A stretch of 64,000 bases of DNA from Carettochelys insculpta (GCF_033958435.1 NC_134144.1:10596010-10660009); one strand, 5' to 3'. Shown: positions 18,838-31,640, counted from the stretch's first letter. Notes: a model not told the origin generated them from the sequence alone. Numbers and translations: made by a program.

Positions 18838-19662
18838 ATTTATACCTTTAAGTCAGCAACATGGCTATCGGTACCTGCATGACCCCACAATATGCCAACA
18901 TTTTTATTGCTGACCTAGAACATTTCCTCAGTTCCTGTCTGCTAGCACCTCTCGATTTATTTTACATTGATAACGTCACTATACGGACCCAACAGATGGA
19001 GACCCTGGAAATCCACAGGGATTTCAACTATTTCTACCCAACTATCAACCTCAGCCTGGATCAGTCCATACAAGAGACCCACTTCCTTGACACTAAAGTA
19101 TAAATAAATCATGGTTACATAAAACAACACTGTATACCAAAACCCATAAAACACTATTCTTATCTACATGCTTCTAGCTTCCATCCAGGACACATCACAC
19201 ATTGTCTATAGCCAAGCCCTAAGATGCAATTGGATCTGCTCCAATTCCACAGATAGAGACAAACACCTACAAAATCTTTATCAAGCATTTTTAAAACTTA
19301 AACATCCACCTGCAGAAGTAAGGAAACAGATTGACAGAGCCAGATCAGTACCCAGAAGTCACTTCAAGACAGCCCAACAGGGAAAACAACAGAACACCAT
19401 GGGTGATCCCTTAAACCCCTTCAGCTTGTCACTGACAACCTACAACCTATACTGGAAAATGATCCCTCACTCTCACAGACTCTGGGAGACAGGCCAGTCC
19501 TTGCCTAAATAGCTCCCCAACTTGAAGCAAATGCTTACCACCACAACACAAACACACTTACCCAGGAACCTATCCCTGCAACAAACCACATTGACAGTTC
19601 TGCACGTATTTATACAAGCAACACCATCACAGGACCTAACCACATAAGTCATAACATCAGGA

Positions 19663-20067
19663 GATCATAAGAACATAAGAATGGCCATACTGGGTCAGAC
19701 CAAAGGTCCATCCAGCCCAGCATCCCATCTGCCGATGGTGGCCAATGCCAGGTGCCCCAGAGAAGGAGAACAGAAGACAATGATCAAGTGATTTATCTCC
19801 TGCCATCCATCTCTTGCCCTTGTTCTGAAGGCTAGGGGCACCATACTTTATCCCTGGCTAATAGCCATTTATGGACTTAACCTGCAAAAATTTATCAAGC
19901 TCTTTTTTAAACCCTAATAGAGTCCTGGCCTTCACAGCCTCCTCGGCAAGGAGTTCCACAGGTTGACTGTGCGCTGTGTGAAGAAAAATTTCCTTTTATT
20001 AGTTTTGAACCTACTACCCATCAATTTCATTTGGTGTCCCCTAGTTCTTGTATTATGGGAAAAGGTA
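19663..20067 (-). mobile_element. CR1 LINE 3' end inserted in the PLE
   Basis: The reverse-oriented text cataagaacataagaatggcc, ccatactgggtcagaccaaa, ccaatgccaggtgccccag and cacaggttgactgtgcg is a turtle CR1 3' end, 5'-truncated. It separates the PLE linker (ending ataacatcagg) from the GIY-YIG start (tccactagtgtgatatatgcc). It is therefore younger than the PLE. Confidence 0.8.
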
Positions 20068-20319
20068 AGTATCATACGCCAGCACATCCACTAGTGTGAT
20101 ATATGCCATCAAGTGCCACCAATGCCCTGTGCCATGTATATTGGCCACACCAGACTGTCTGTGCCAAAGGAAATTTCGGCACAAATCAGACATCAAGAAG
20201 GGCAACATAAGCAAAACTGTAGGGGAACTTTTTAACCTCCGTGGACATTCAATAATGGATTTTTAAAGTAGCCATTCTTCCACAAAATAATTTTATCACA
20301 CAATTACAGAGGGAGAGAT

Positions 20320-20346
20320 CTGAAGAAGTGGGTCTGTCCCACGAAA
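20320..20346 (+). ncRNA. Hammerhead-like core at 3' end of the long PLE
   Basis: CTGAAGA (20320-20326) fits CUGANGA. A 5-bp stem GTGGG (20328-20332)/CCCAC (20338-20342) and GAAA (20343-20346) follow. It lies right after the decayed GIY-YIG region, where PLE terminal repeats are known to carry hammerheads. The closing strand was not resolved. Confidence 0.5.
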
Positions 20347-20504
20347 GCTCATCACCTAATAAACAATATTTAAGGTGCTAACAGGACTGCTTTTTTTGTT
20401 ACGTTAAAATATTAACCCTGCTGCCTCTCTGAGATTATCTGAAGTTTATTTACAAAAATTCAACACTATCAACTGAGGTTTGAATAAAGACCTTAATTGT
20501 TTAA

Positions 20505-20700
20505 CAAAACAGAAAAGCAGTCATGTGGCACTTCAAAGATTATCAAAATAATTTGTTAGGTGATAAGCTTTCCTGGGGCAGAGGTAGGTCTGCACCAGGA
20601 ATGCTCATCACCTAATAAATTATTTTGATAGTCTTTAAAGGGATACATGACTGGTTTTTTGTTTTGTTAAGATACAGACTAACACAGCTACCTCTCTGTT
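20505..20700. mobile_element. Palindromic PLE end
   Basis: The left arm gcagtcatgtggcacttcaaagattatcaaaataatttgtt is mirrored by aaattattttgatagtctttaaagg...catgactgg at the right. The outer tail (gatacagactaacacagc) is on the right. The core is decayed (gtctgcaccaggaatgctc). Confidence 0.7.
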
Positions 20701-20869
20701 AAGGCACTACAAAGAGAATTTCCCCACCTTTAATATTTGCATTTCCACATCACACGGTATGAGCGAGACACATACAGCCTGACTTAATCAGCTTCATTAA
20801 TACTGGCCCTACAATTGACAGGTGTATATATATACACACTGTTATATATACACCCTGTCTTCTGTTATT

Positions 20870-20990
20870 TCCATTCCAACTCAACAGATGAAGTGGGTTT
20901 TACCCATGATCTAATAAATCTCCTAGCCTCTAAAAGTTCCACAGGACTGCCTGTTATTTTTAAAGTTACAGATTAACATGATTACCCCCT
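20870..20990 (+). mobile_element. Degraded single PLE end
   Basis: The text aacagatgaagtgggttttacccatgatctaataaa, then ttccacaggactgcctgtta and cagattaacatgattacccc, has the PLE-end order (core, box, outer tail) on the + strand. It is too decayed to be active. Confidence 0.6.
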
Positions 20991-21174
20991 GAGACTCTTT
21001 ACCATGTGAATATACTTAAACATTGGAATGTAGTGTTGGTAAATAAGAATTGAAGAATTTGGCCCTTCATTAGTTTAGAATAACATTAGAGGAAATATTA
21101 GTTTTTTAGAGCACAGAGTGAGCTTATGAATTCATAGCCGCATAAGGTCACTGAGTCAAATACTGTTAAACTTT

Positions 21175-21350
21175 GGAGTGCCGGCTTGCGTGCTAACCCG
21201 TCGGTACTTCGAAGTTTAACACTTCGAAGTTGCCACGCGGGAGAATTAGCTTAATGAAGTGCTGCATATGCAGTGCAGCACTTCATTAATAATCTCCTGA
21301 CACCCTACTTACCATGCGTCCTTCAAAGTAGGGAGCTAGTGTAGACACAA
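21175..21350. mobile_element. Part of a fold-back MITE
   Basis: The text gtacttcgaagtttaacacttcgaag, ggagaattagcttaatgaagtgctgcatatgcag and aagtagggagctagtgtagac matches the right half of the MITE at 44514-44828. The left arm is missing. No target duplication was seen. Confidence 0.65.
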
Positions 21351-21914
21351 CCAATGGATTTTTAAAAACATCCACTGCCGGGACACTGGATTTAATAGAT
21401 CGATATTGTAAACCAGTAAAGTACTTCCTTTGTAACTACTTCATGCATTCAATCAGAGTACAGCATACATCTACCACAATGAGCTAAAAGTATTTTTAAA
21501 ATAGCCTAAACAAAGTATTCTTAATGCAAGAACCAAGTGACTTTTTATTGTTTTAGCTCTAGTCACATCTCCAAATGGAAAACTCATTATATGCACACAA
21601 AACAAGGCTCCTTACTTATTCTAGCTCAGAAAATCAATATCCAAGAAAATTTTCAAAAAGTAATTTATTATGTAAATTCAGGGAAGAGAATGCTATAAAT
21701 ATTAGAGCTACTGAAACAACTGATTTGAGATATTCTGAAATTTGAAACAAATATAAATGTGGAAGACAGAGAACTCATGATTTACTTCAGAATTCATTAA
21801 CAGAGTGACAGTTGGCCATGCCAATTTAATTTCAGCACTGAAGTTACTTCAAACTGTAGTTTAGCCAGTCTACATCATATAAATAACGTCCACAGTTCTC
21901 CTTAGTTTTCTAAT

Positions 21915-22040
21915 AGTAACAGAGAGGAAGCCGTGCTAGTCTATACACTATCAAAACAAAAAGCAGTCAAGTAGCACTTTAAAGACTAGCAAAAAGTCTT
22001 TAAAGTGCTACTTGACTACTTTTTGTTTTGTTAGTTTTCT
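21915..22040. mobile_element. Short palindromic PLE end
   Basis: Two terminal tails are joined directly: agcagtcaagtagcactttaaagactagcaaa is followed by its mirror ...agtctttaaagtgctacttgactac. The inner core sequence is absent, so the turning point lies close to the terminus. The left side keeps the aacagagaggaagccgtgct outer tail. Confidence 0.75.
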
Positions 22041-23339
22041 AAGTACTTCCTCCTCCCCCAACAGACAAAACAGAATGATATATTTGCACTTGTTCATCCC
22101 TGCATAGGATATGGCTGGATCTTCTTCATGCAACTTTGTCACGTATCAGCTGAACAGAAAGATGAATGCATTCACCTACAGATAAGTACCTGGTGGCACC
22201 TCACATTCCTTTAACAACAGTTCATGCATTTTGTTCAGTCTAATAAGATATCTTACAAACTCAATATTAGAAAATTTTAAAATATATTATATAGTAAGTG
22301 AACATCGTCTCTTGACTTTGCAAGATTAAGTCAGGCATAACGTTAATCAAATATCAGGAATAAAGCAAACAAATCAAAACAATCTCTGAAAAAGATCAAC
22401 GTAGATTTTTGAAGGCTGCAAAATGCTGTGATTTTAAAAAAGCCACTGTCTTAAAATCTGTTGCAATAACTTTTATTTTTAATATCCTGTCTTTAATAGA
22501 CAGATGATGCCAGAATTATAATTGACAACACTATTTTCCAGATATGTGATAGATTCCATTACTTGTATTAAATCCCTCTCTCCATTTCTTTGTGCTCTGA
22601 ACAAATAAACAGCTGGATCTACCTACCTGTACATTCAATCAGCTTTATTTATATTGCATTGAGAGATAGAGAGAATACAGTACTACCTGACTATCCCGCA
22701 TCAGTCTCAGTTTTTATTTGGAATAAACAACTACCATAAAAAAAGTAATATCAATTAATTTCTTTACAGACATCAATTTAAAAAAAATTCCCCCCAAAGA
22801 GAGAGAAAAGTTATCAACTTTGTTTTTATGGACTACACTCTAAACTTAATTAAAAACACTCACTCTTAATTAAGAACAAATAATCATTAACAAACTTACT
22901 AATAAGTGATTTCTTTTTGACCATTCTTCTTTTTAATTGTTTTCAAAGCATCTTCTCTGCTTATAAAGGAAAACATTTCTTAAGCCACCTGCAATTTTTT
23001 TTTTTAAGTCATACCAAGAGATAGTAATTTTTTTCCCCCTTGGATTTTTAAATTGACACTTTCTATAAAAATCCTCTGTACTTTCCCCCCCTCTACTACC
23101 TCCAAGATGGTAGGAAAGTTGTTGTTTTGGAGGGCAGAGGAGCTGCTCTCTGATGTTATGTCCTCTCAGTGCCTGTAGTGGTGCTGTAGGAGGCTGCTGG
23201 CTCTCTTCTTGAGCAGCCCCAGCAGCCCTGCCTTCTTTGCTGGAGAATATATTCAGGGATTCCCCTTAATAATCACCTACCCTCTGAGCACTTTGTACTT
23301 TTAAAATAATAAAGAGCCCCCGCAAAGCTTTTTCCCCCC
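22041..23339. other. Intergenic, no gene seen
   Basis: AT-rich DNA leads up to the CpG island. There are no conserved frames. Short poly-A/T runs occur, and pyrimidine-rich stretches lie near 23030-23100. Confidence 0.6.
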
Positions 23340-24180
23340 TAAAAGCAGGATCTCCTCAGAGCCAGGGGGGCAGCAGCTGCTCAGCACAGAGCCCGAGCCT
23401 ATTCCCGGTCCCTCTGCTGGGGAGGAAACTCTGATCTGTCAGCCCAGCAGAGGGAAAGGGGGGAGAGGCGAGAGAGGAGAAAAAAAAAGCAGCTGGAAAG
23501 GTAAGCCAGGCCCGGCCTGCATCCTCGGGCTCGCGTAGCGCGGCTGGCGGCGCGCGGGGGGGAGGGCGGGCGGCCGGGCGGGCTACGCGAGCCCGTGGAT
23601 CCGGCGGAGTGCGCTAGGCCGCACTGGGGGGGGTGAGGGGTGTCGGAGGGATTTTTAAGGCTTTCGGGCGCCGGGGAGGCAGGAAGGAGACGGGGAGGGT
23701 GAAGCGGCCGCTGGCTCCCGGGGGACGGGAAGCGGCGCCTCAGCGGGTTTGAATGTAAGCTTAAGGGCGGCAAAGGGGGCGGTTAGGCCTCGGCCCGGCG
23801 CGGCCTAGCCGCTCCCCGCCCCCGCCGATCCCCCCGCTAGGGCCCCCAACTCCGGAGCACGGGCGGGCTCTCCCGGCCCGGAATGCCGCCCTGGGCTCCA
23901 CGGGTTTGGGGTGGGGGGGTGTCGCCGAGGCCGGAGCAGGGGCTGGAGTCGCCCCCCCGCCAGGCGGACGGGGACGGGGGGGAGCGGAGTCCGGAGGGGA
24001 GGATTTCAGGGGCTCGTGAAATTACTGAAGTGATTTTAATGATCATTAGGGACGGAGAATGACAGCCCCCCTCCCCCCCTCGCAGCCTGGGCGGCAGGTC
24101 CCGCGGGGGGGGGGGGCGGAGGTGTGTACGGGGGGGGGCGGTCTAGCAGCCGGTGGCTTTTAAAGTTTAATGCAGGGCTC
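23340..24180 (+). promoter_or_regulatory. INO80D: CpG-island promoter, probably of INO80D
   Basis: This is the only long stretch in the window that is both GC-rich and full of CpG: gcgcg, ggccgggcggg, cggcccggcgcggcc and others. The flanks are AT-rich. No TATA box is obvious, as is usual for housekeeping promoters. It lies upstream of the first INO80D coding exon and 14 kb after the end of NDUFS1, and no other + strand gene starts nearby. The transcription start itself is not fixed by the sequence. Confidence 0.7.
23400..23500 (+). other. INO80D: Likely non-coding first exon of INO80D
   Basis: A strong donor, AAAG|GTAAGC, lies at 23500/23501 within the CpG island, and the next acceptor on the gene is at 42237. 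The 5' limit is a guess. Other leader exons could exist between 24 and 42 kb without being visible. Confidence 0.4.
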
Positions 24181-27100
24181 CCCCTTCCTAACCTGCCCAT
24201 TTTATACGTGCTGCTCTTCATAAGTAAAACCACGGGGACACTATTCTCTTCTTTACTAAATGGGAGCAGGGCGTTATAGCCTTCCCCTCCCCACCCCCCG
24301 TGTCTCCCTCCTTTCTGTTTCATTATCGCCGCCTCGACCATGTGCATCTCAGTTTTGCTTTAAGTTGTTTATATTATAACTTTTTTTTTTTTTGGAGGGG
24401 GGGCTTGGTTTGTGGAAGGGGCAAAAGCTTTTGGGAGCTGCGGAGTTGTGAGGTGGACAGAGGATGGTCTCACTAAAAGTAGCCTTGCAACGTTTCACTT
24501 CAACTAGTTCTATAATTTCGGGTGTGAATAAATCTTTCCCTTCCTGTAGTGCTAAATTATGTACTCCTGCTAGGTCATTATGTCTTTCCAGAGAACTTCT
24601 GTGCCTTCTTGAGAGTCCTGCTGGTATTCCAAAAGCACATTGAAGTGCAGAGTTCTTGGTCTGACTCTAGATTTGTGAATGGGGTGTGTAAACCTCTCCG
24701 TATTTGAGAGTTGATCCTGCCGGCAATTATCTCTGGCAGTATTTGCTACCAGGAGTACTTTAAATAAGATCTGAGCTTGAGAGTTTTTGCAGGTTGGGCG
24801 CCTTGGTCAATTTTGTGTGAAAAGTATTTCTACAGACCACTCTTTGATAACAAGAAAAGACACTTCATATTCTAGAGTGTTTTAAAACTTGGATCATGAT
24901 CCAATAATTTGAATCTGATAACCTGTGTGCAGGTCATTATGTGTGTATGGAATCTCACCCCCTACTTGCAGGATCAGGACCTGCTTTATCAGTCATTTAT
25001 AATGGCAAGTAACAAATTTACTATGAGTAATTCTTCCTCAGGAACCTTCTTTAAAATCTTAATACATAAGACTGGAAAGGAAAGTGCATTTTTAATTTTT
25101 AGGGGAAAGTCAAATTGATAGCTATAATTGAGAACTGGATCCACTGTGAGACCTATACTTATCTCTTGCACAGCATGGGAGAAATTGTTCTGATTTTTAA
25201 TAGCTATAGATACCAGCAATTTGTTCCAGTGCACTTTATTAATTGCTCTGTACAGATAACTTTGTAGCGTTTAGACAAGCAAAAGTATGCTTGACGTGAC
25301 ACCTGATGTTCCACTCGATGATTTCAGAAGAGCCGAATTATAGTTAGCCCTTATTTTGTTATGTAGCAACATGCAATAAATGTCTATGTTCCTCATGGTG
25401 AGCATTTCTTGAGAGTTGATTTGCCATTTGTTTGTTTTGTCTTGTAAATTTAGATCCGTATGTCTTACCCATGTATTACCCTCCACTGTATCAACAGTAA
25501 TTCATGGTTGGATTTTGCTGGCAAAGTATTACACTATCTAACAATCCAATCTCCAGAGTGCTTGGAAAAACCATTGGGACACCTATGACTTTGCCAGAGC
25601 TGATTTATGGACTTCTGAGTGAAAGATACCAGTATGATTTTTATTTATACAAAGTTTCTACTTATTTTTATTCATGTTTTAGGAAAAATTATAGAAACTA
25701 ACATTAGGAAAACACCCCAGAATTCTTTTGTATGTTTATCTGTAGATAGACCTATTTTTTTTGGCTGTGTGCAAAAAATGGAAAAATTCATGAAAACATG
25801 GGTTATAATCCCTCAGATGGTTACATGTCTTTACTTTTACACACTTTTTTGGTGTAAATTACCAAAGCTCCATTGTGGAGCTATGATACTTTACAGCAGC
25901 TGCGCTGTGAATACCCCCACTGACTTATTTTACACACTGTGAGTGGGTCCTATTGAAATCAGTGATGCTATTCAGAGTTTGTAAAGATAAGCTCACACAC
26001 GTGCATCAGCATTGGGAATAAAAGTATTTGATTTTTTTGTTCAACTTTACACACAAGTGCATAATTGAATTATTTGATTAATGTATTTGCTCTTTCTGTG
26101 CAGGTGTAGAATAGTTGCTAGATAATAGTGTAGAATTTTTCTGAAGACAATTAGTTCACTTTCAAACTGTGGAGATTAAAGTTGTAAAGGAGGCCTTTTC
26201 AAGAGGGCATGTTCTGTGTTATCCAAGCTTTCTACTGTTTGTCCTTGACCTCTTTTCTCACTAGAGAGTAGTTTGTTTTGATATTCATATCGTACTGGCA
26301 CAATAACTTTTTTTTATGTTATAATACCAAAAGATTTCATTTATTCCTTTTTTCCAAAGACCTTTTCTCTGCCAAAACAATCTGTTCTAGCAGAGTAGCA
26401 TGTATAGTTCTTGATGTGGTTTTGGGTGGGCACAAGGCTTTGACTTTGTGGGTCTGACTGCAGGTTTGGGGCTTTTGCATTTATCTTTAAATGCTTATTT
26501 CTCTGTTAATGATAATTCAAAAGACATAGATCCCGATCTTGCAATCCTCACTGCCGTGAAAAATTGCGTTGAAGTCAGTGGGAATATTTCCTTGAGTAAG
26601 TTTTGCAATATCAAGCTATTTTTGCTGTACATCTCTCTCATTTAAAAATCCTTTGCAGTTTAACCTCACTATTTCTCCATCTTAAATGATTACGCAAATA
26701 TTAAATAACAGTGTCTGTGCTGACTTTTTAGTAAAATGGATCATCTAGAATTTAAAATCACTACTTCTGTGCACTTTCCAAAGGATGCTAAATGGAAGAG
26801 TCAGTTCAGTTTTGTATCAATAAAAGTTAGTTTCTAAATAGCTCCATTTGTTGCTGCAAGTTGTAATCGAAGCATTGACTATTATTAAACAGAGTAACAC
26901 TTCTATTACATTTTAGTGTATTTTGAAATGTAATTCTGTTGATCAGTACTGAGCATAAAGTACTACATTCTTACTTAAATATTTTGATTCCATAACCACT
27001 TTCTGTAGGCTTGGATGCTTAACAGTTCTGAGAAGACAGAATCAGGACAAGGTTGTCACTGCTAGCTTCCTAAGTAGATTTTAATATATGGAAAAAATAG

Positions 27101-29943
27101 TCAAATATAGAAAGCTTTTCTCCTAATTTTCGTGACTGAATGAAAATGTTTCTAAAATCTGACTATGCAAGACTATAGGGCTGTAACAGAGGACTTGAAT
27201 CACTTTGTTTCCTAAAATAACATGCAGCATCAAATGCTTTTTTTTTCTTAAATCCTGACAGTTTTAGCCAATACATTTTATATTAGTGACAATTCAATAA
27301 TACAAGGTAGTGAGTGTGTATGTATGTGTCTGTTTGGTCAGTCACTGTTTTATCCCAATGAGCCTTGATCCTGCAAATGGACTATGAGTAACCACTGATT
27401 CTCACATGGAGCAATTTGGCTTTTGGTGTAGGGCTCTTCAAAGGTGTCTCAGAGCAGGGCCATGGATGTTCCAATTACATTTTGTTAACTCTTGTAGCTT
27501 ACTATTTATTTATTCCCTCCATGCTGCTGTAAGTCTCTTCTGTCAGAAGACAGAAAATAGTTCTGGCAGCCTCCTTGAGTCTTTTTTTTAAATTTTGTTC
27601 AGTTGTTTCCAGAATCGTACATTAGGTTTTGTGACTGAATGTAATAGTGACCGGAGCTGCTAAACAGAACTAAACTAATGATTAGATCATAGTATATGAC
27701 TACAGGGTTGTAGCATTATGATACTGAAGATGAAAATGAGGTGTGGCGTGACATACCTTTGTAGAATAGAAACCTAAGGAAAGATTTAAATGGTGCAACA
27801 GTGGTAATATGAAATAGAATATATCAGCTCTGTCAGGCGGTAGAATAGTTTCTGTCAGTAACAACTGGAAGTTATTCCTATATAATAGCTCTCAAATGGC
27901 TGGGTTGTGTGATGAGTTGGGTGGTCTCAGTCCGCTCCTAGGTAGGATCAGATCCACGTCACGCAGGCTGCCAACATAGCTATGCTCGTTGGCAGTCTCA
28001 TTAGGGAAGATGAAGATATTATCATTGTGAAAACTGAACATCTTGTACCTAGGGGTGGGCTTTCTAGGTCAGGACTGAGGAGCGTTCTTGAAGGTAGTCC
28101 AACTACTAGCCATGCTGTATTTTTCTGAATGTAAATAAATGACTTCTGTCTGCCCGGCCATCAAACTCGCACATGTTGCAAACTCGTATATAGAAAATGC
28201 ATGTGTGTCTCATGTCATGGGTACACATGAACAAGTATCGTAACGCTGACTCCACACTAAAGACTTAAAAATACAAAACAACCAAACTGAAGACACATCT
28301 GTAATAATGAGAAGTGTTTGGAAGCTATGATGAGACTGTTTAAACTTAATCCTCATAATTATACATCTTTTTGCCCCAGACAGATAACTGCAATCCAATT
28401 TACAATGCACTGGAGGATTCCATTCCCTAAAAGTGCCTCATGCACATAGAAATGTCTAGCTCCAAGCATACGTTTTAAAATGTAACTAATCTATGTGCAT
28501 TAAAGTATTATTAAAATATTTGTAGTACAGGCATCTTGAAATTGAGTGTATTTTTCATGTGTTCTAACTGCAATGTCCAATACACTTTCCGTTTGCCACG
28601 TGGTGAACTGAACACTGTGGTGTGCCGAAAGGCGGCTCCTTAGATCTGTGCACAGGGCATGCCTGCCCCATGCACATGTCCCACCACTTTGTGGGACAAG
28701 CATGTGGTGGCAGTGGCTTCTCTTGCAGCTCCCAATCCGGAGCCATGGCTGGCTGCGGCTCGCGGTGCAGCTCCAGGCGTGGCTCATGGTGCAGCTCCAG
28801 CTCTGCAACAGCAGCTCTTGTGAGTCACCGGCAGTTTGCACGGGGGGAGGCGTCTAGTGGGGGAAGAGAGGCTGTGGTGATCCTTAAATTTCTATTGGAC
28901 ACCATGGTGCTAGAATCCGTCTGTGATCTGGCCACCAATTTGCATTCTAAGGTAGCGCACACAGCGCATAGCAAGAGTCTACATAAAATAACACTGGCGT
29001 CCGACATCCAGTATATAATCTCTACAGTTTGCTAGGGGATCATGCCCAGAGGGGGGCTTTGTGTTCAGAGATGCCTCACAACATCCTCCCTCATGATGCT
29101 GAGTTGGTGCTCACATTCACCTCATAATATTTACCAGAGAAACAGGTTTTCCTGAATGAGATGGTCCTGGATTTGAAGTGTTACTGTATTTTAGTAGCAT
29201 AAAGTGAGTGAGGTACTATTGTTTACTGGACCAACTTCTGTTGGAGAGAAAGGGAGGTTTTTGAGCTACACAGAGCACTTTTTCACATGACACTGCAAAC
29301 ACCTGTTTTTCTGGGTCCTCTTGTGTGTTTTTTCCCTGTTGTCCCTGCCTAATACTAAACCTCACTTCTTTAAAATGGTCTCTCAGTATATAGTCCATGC
29401 TTCTAAAAGGTGACTTCTGGTTTTCATACACAGATCTGTTTTTTAAGTAGCAGTTTTTGGGCACACGTGGGATAACTGCAGGCATGTATTCAGAAAGGAG
29501 TTAAAGTTGTACGAAGACTCAGTCTCTAACATAGGCACAAAGGTTACAAATAAAATTTCAGAAAGCTTTTTCCCCAGATACTTTTGGTGCAAAGTACAGC
29601 AGGTTAAGCACTTGGCTTTCCTGAGGAACTCTGCATTTGATGATTTTCATCCGTTACTGAATTTCGTGGAGTGAGCGGGAGAATAATTTCTCCCCAATCC
29701 ACTATGTAATAAATGTGGTTTCATTTCTTTCCAGATAAGCTACTTGTGCTCATTGCAGTAGTTGCTTTACTTGCTTATTTAGTGGCAAGAAATATTCTGT
29801 AAAAAAGATCTGTAGAATACACATTCAGGTCAAGAGGGGAAAAAATAACGTTCTTCCAATCTGTGTATGCTATGGTAGTAAAAAAGAAAAAGCTTCGTTA
29901 GATTGAAGGTGCCATTTTGTTCACATTGGCCCTTTTCTGCAAA
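24181..29943 (+). other. INO80D: INO80D intron 1, first part, no gene seen
   Basis: No coding exon was recognised. A GC-rich patch at 28610-28870 resembles the other repeat-like blocks. The remainder is AT-rich unique-looking DNA. Leader exons of INO80D cannot be excluded. Confidence 0.5.
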
Positions 29944-30140
29944 GGATAGCTCAGTAGTTAAAGAATTGGCCTTGTAAATCCAGGGTTGTGAGCTCAATCC
30001 TTGAGGGGACCTTAGATTTAAGGTGGCAGGTTTTAAAAATAAATAAATAAATAAAAATCTGTCAGGGATGGTCATAGGTCCTGCTGTGAGTGCAGCGGAC
30101 TAGACTCAGTGATCACTCAAGGTCCTTTCAGCTCTATGAG
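29944..30140 (+). mobile_element. Cry SINE, nearly full length
   Basis: The tRNA-like head starts ggatagctcagtagtt (A box) and carries ggttgtgagctcaatcc (B box). An A-rich (aaat)n linker and the Cry tail (tcctgctgtgagtgcag, actcaaggtcctttcagctc) follow. This SINE family derives from a tRNA-Lys and is typical of cryptodiran turtles. It is the best single indicator of the host. Confidence 0.85.
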
Positions 30141-30787
30141 TTATGTATAGCTCCATGTTTCATTGTTTCTTAGACTCACATGGGCAGATTTCTGTAAGGG
30201 CACAGGGGTCTGCTCTGAAGATCCAATGACAGAATTAAGACTGTAGGCAGTTTTATGCAATGGATAGAGTTCTTTAGCTTTATTTTTGTTACTGTGAGGC
30301 AAGTGATGACTTCCTATCAGACAGAATGTTTAGCAAGGTGCTGTTTACAAGAGTTTGTCTTGGTGCATACACACAGAATGCAATGATTACTTATTCAGTG
30401 ATTGCTGTAGACTGTCACATATGTGGACTGACATATTAGTAAGAGCAGGAGTCAGGACTAGTAGGTGAGCAGGCTTACAGTTTGGGGAACAAAGCCAAGT
30501 GTGAGCACCACAGTCGACTGCCATTAATCAGAGCCAGGGATCAAGTTAGAATTTGAACTCGGAATTGAAGCTGAGGGTCAGAGCCAATGTTCCCTTTTTT
30601 TTCCCATCCATGTGCAAAATAAATTTTTGTTATGCACCAAGGTATGTGCAGATGTGCACTACCAAAAGATACACCAGGTGGAGGCTGTGGGCACTCTGGT
30701 AATCAGCTAGGTGGCATTTGTATCTTTTCTGGGCAGCCACCCATGTGCTCAGCTTCCAGGGAACACTGGTCGGAGTGGAGGTTAGAT

Positions 30788-30978
30788 GCTAACTACGTTA
30801 GAGCATTGGCCTTGTAAACCCAGGGTTGCGAGCGCAATCCTTGAGGGGGCCTTTTAAGGACCAGGGGCATGTTAAATTAAAGAAAATAATCTGTCAGGGC
30901 TGGTGGTAGGTCCTGCTGTGAGTGCAGGGGACTGGACTTGATAACCTCTCAAGGTCCCTTCCAGCTCTATGAGAGATG
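30788..30978 (+). mobile_element. Cry SINE, 5' truncated or diverged head
   Basis: gagcattggccttgtaaaccc, the B box ggttgcgagcgcaatcc, and the tail tcctgctgtgagtgcaggggactggac...ggtcccttccagctctatgag are present. The first bases of the tRNA head are replaced by ctaactacg. It lies 0.7 kb after the copy at 29944, in the same direction. Confidence 0.8.
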
Positions 30979-31270
30979 TTTGTATAAAAGTCAGAATAAG
31001 CCAGGGTTAGGGACAGAGATCAGCATCAGGACTGGTAATTGATAATTGGAAGCAAGGTATAAGACTAGGAACTGGGGAGAAACAAGGATCAAGCACAGAG
31101 CAGGACCACAATAGGAACAGGAGCAAAAAAGCCAGGGGTGTGAGGCAGGAACTAAGAACAGAGCAGGAATCGGGAGCAGATTTACATGCAAGCTGTGTCT
31201 ACGCTAGCTTTTTATTTATTTATTTATTTTTGGAAAAGACAGTCCATTTTTGAGAGACCCTGCAGAGCAT

Positions 31271-31640
31271 CTACACACAAAATGCACTTTGTTGATCTGG
31301 AAGCAGATCAGAGGTTTTTTTCCAGTAATTTCTCCTCGGTGCTGCATCGGTTCCTCTCTTCACTTGAATGTCGTGTAGTGATATTCTGAATTTTTTGGAT
31401 ATACAAAGGTGGTTGATCTGGTTCTCTGTAAAGTGATCTGGAGAGACCCATGTTGCTTTGTGAATTCTTTTGTGAGGCAACACACTGCCTCTGATGACAA
31501 GGTTGTTAGGGTCACAGATGTCTGAAAATGGAGTATGGTTTGCATTCATCTCTCACAATCCATGGGTGCCCATTGCTCTTTATAGCCGGTGTTGTCCACT
31601 CCAGTTTTCTCATTGAAGTCTCCCATCATGATGTTTACTT
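31271..31640 (-). mobile_element. RTE/BovB-type LINE endonuclease fragment
   Basis: On the minus strand the frames read MMGDFNEKTGVDNTGY and then LPHKRIHKATWVSPDHFTEN, QINHLCISKKFR and VKRGTDAA. These are the GDFNAKxG, HKATWxSPDxxTxNQIDH and RGAD blocks of the apurinic endonuclease domain in RTE-clade LINEs, closest to BovB as I remember it. The usual D of NQIDH is N here and the final RGAD...DHH block is broken. A frameshift lies near 31550. No RT part is nearby. The left neighbour at 31190-31300 is MITE debris. Confidence 0.75.

Larger units (their letters stand above)
17440..20400 (+). mobile_element. Long degraded Penelope-like retroelement
   Basis: The element reads + and its coding sequence is broken. 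In order: an upstream RT part with the degenerate block YLIPKTHKP (about 17560-17590); motif A with DVEVLYT, amplified in tandem (17743-17945); the GTCMTPQYANIF block (about 18868); motif C as LFYIDN, so the second catalytic Asp is Asn (about 18950-18975); and the thumb with IYPTINL/HFLDT-like sequence (here FYPTINLSLDQS). A linker with DRDKHLQNLYQAFLKL follows, then a GIY-YIG relic with YAIKCHQCP (about 20100-20290). It ends with a hammerhead-like core at 20320-20346. It is split by a hAT element (18056-18837) and a CR1 tail (about 19663-20067). PLEs prime at chromosome ends or nicks and insert by reverse transcription. This copy is dead. Confidence 0.85.

Noticed and set aside
29944..30020. 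Possible tRNA gene
   Set aside because: It has A and B boxes but is the head of a Cry SINE: the acceptor stem is not closed and the SINE tail follows.
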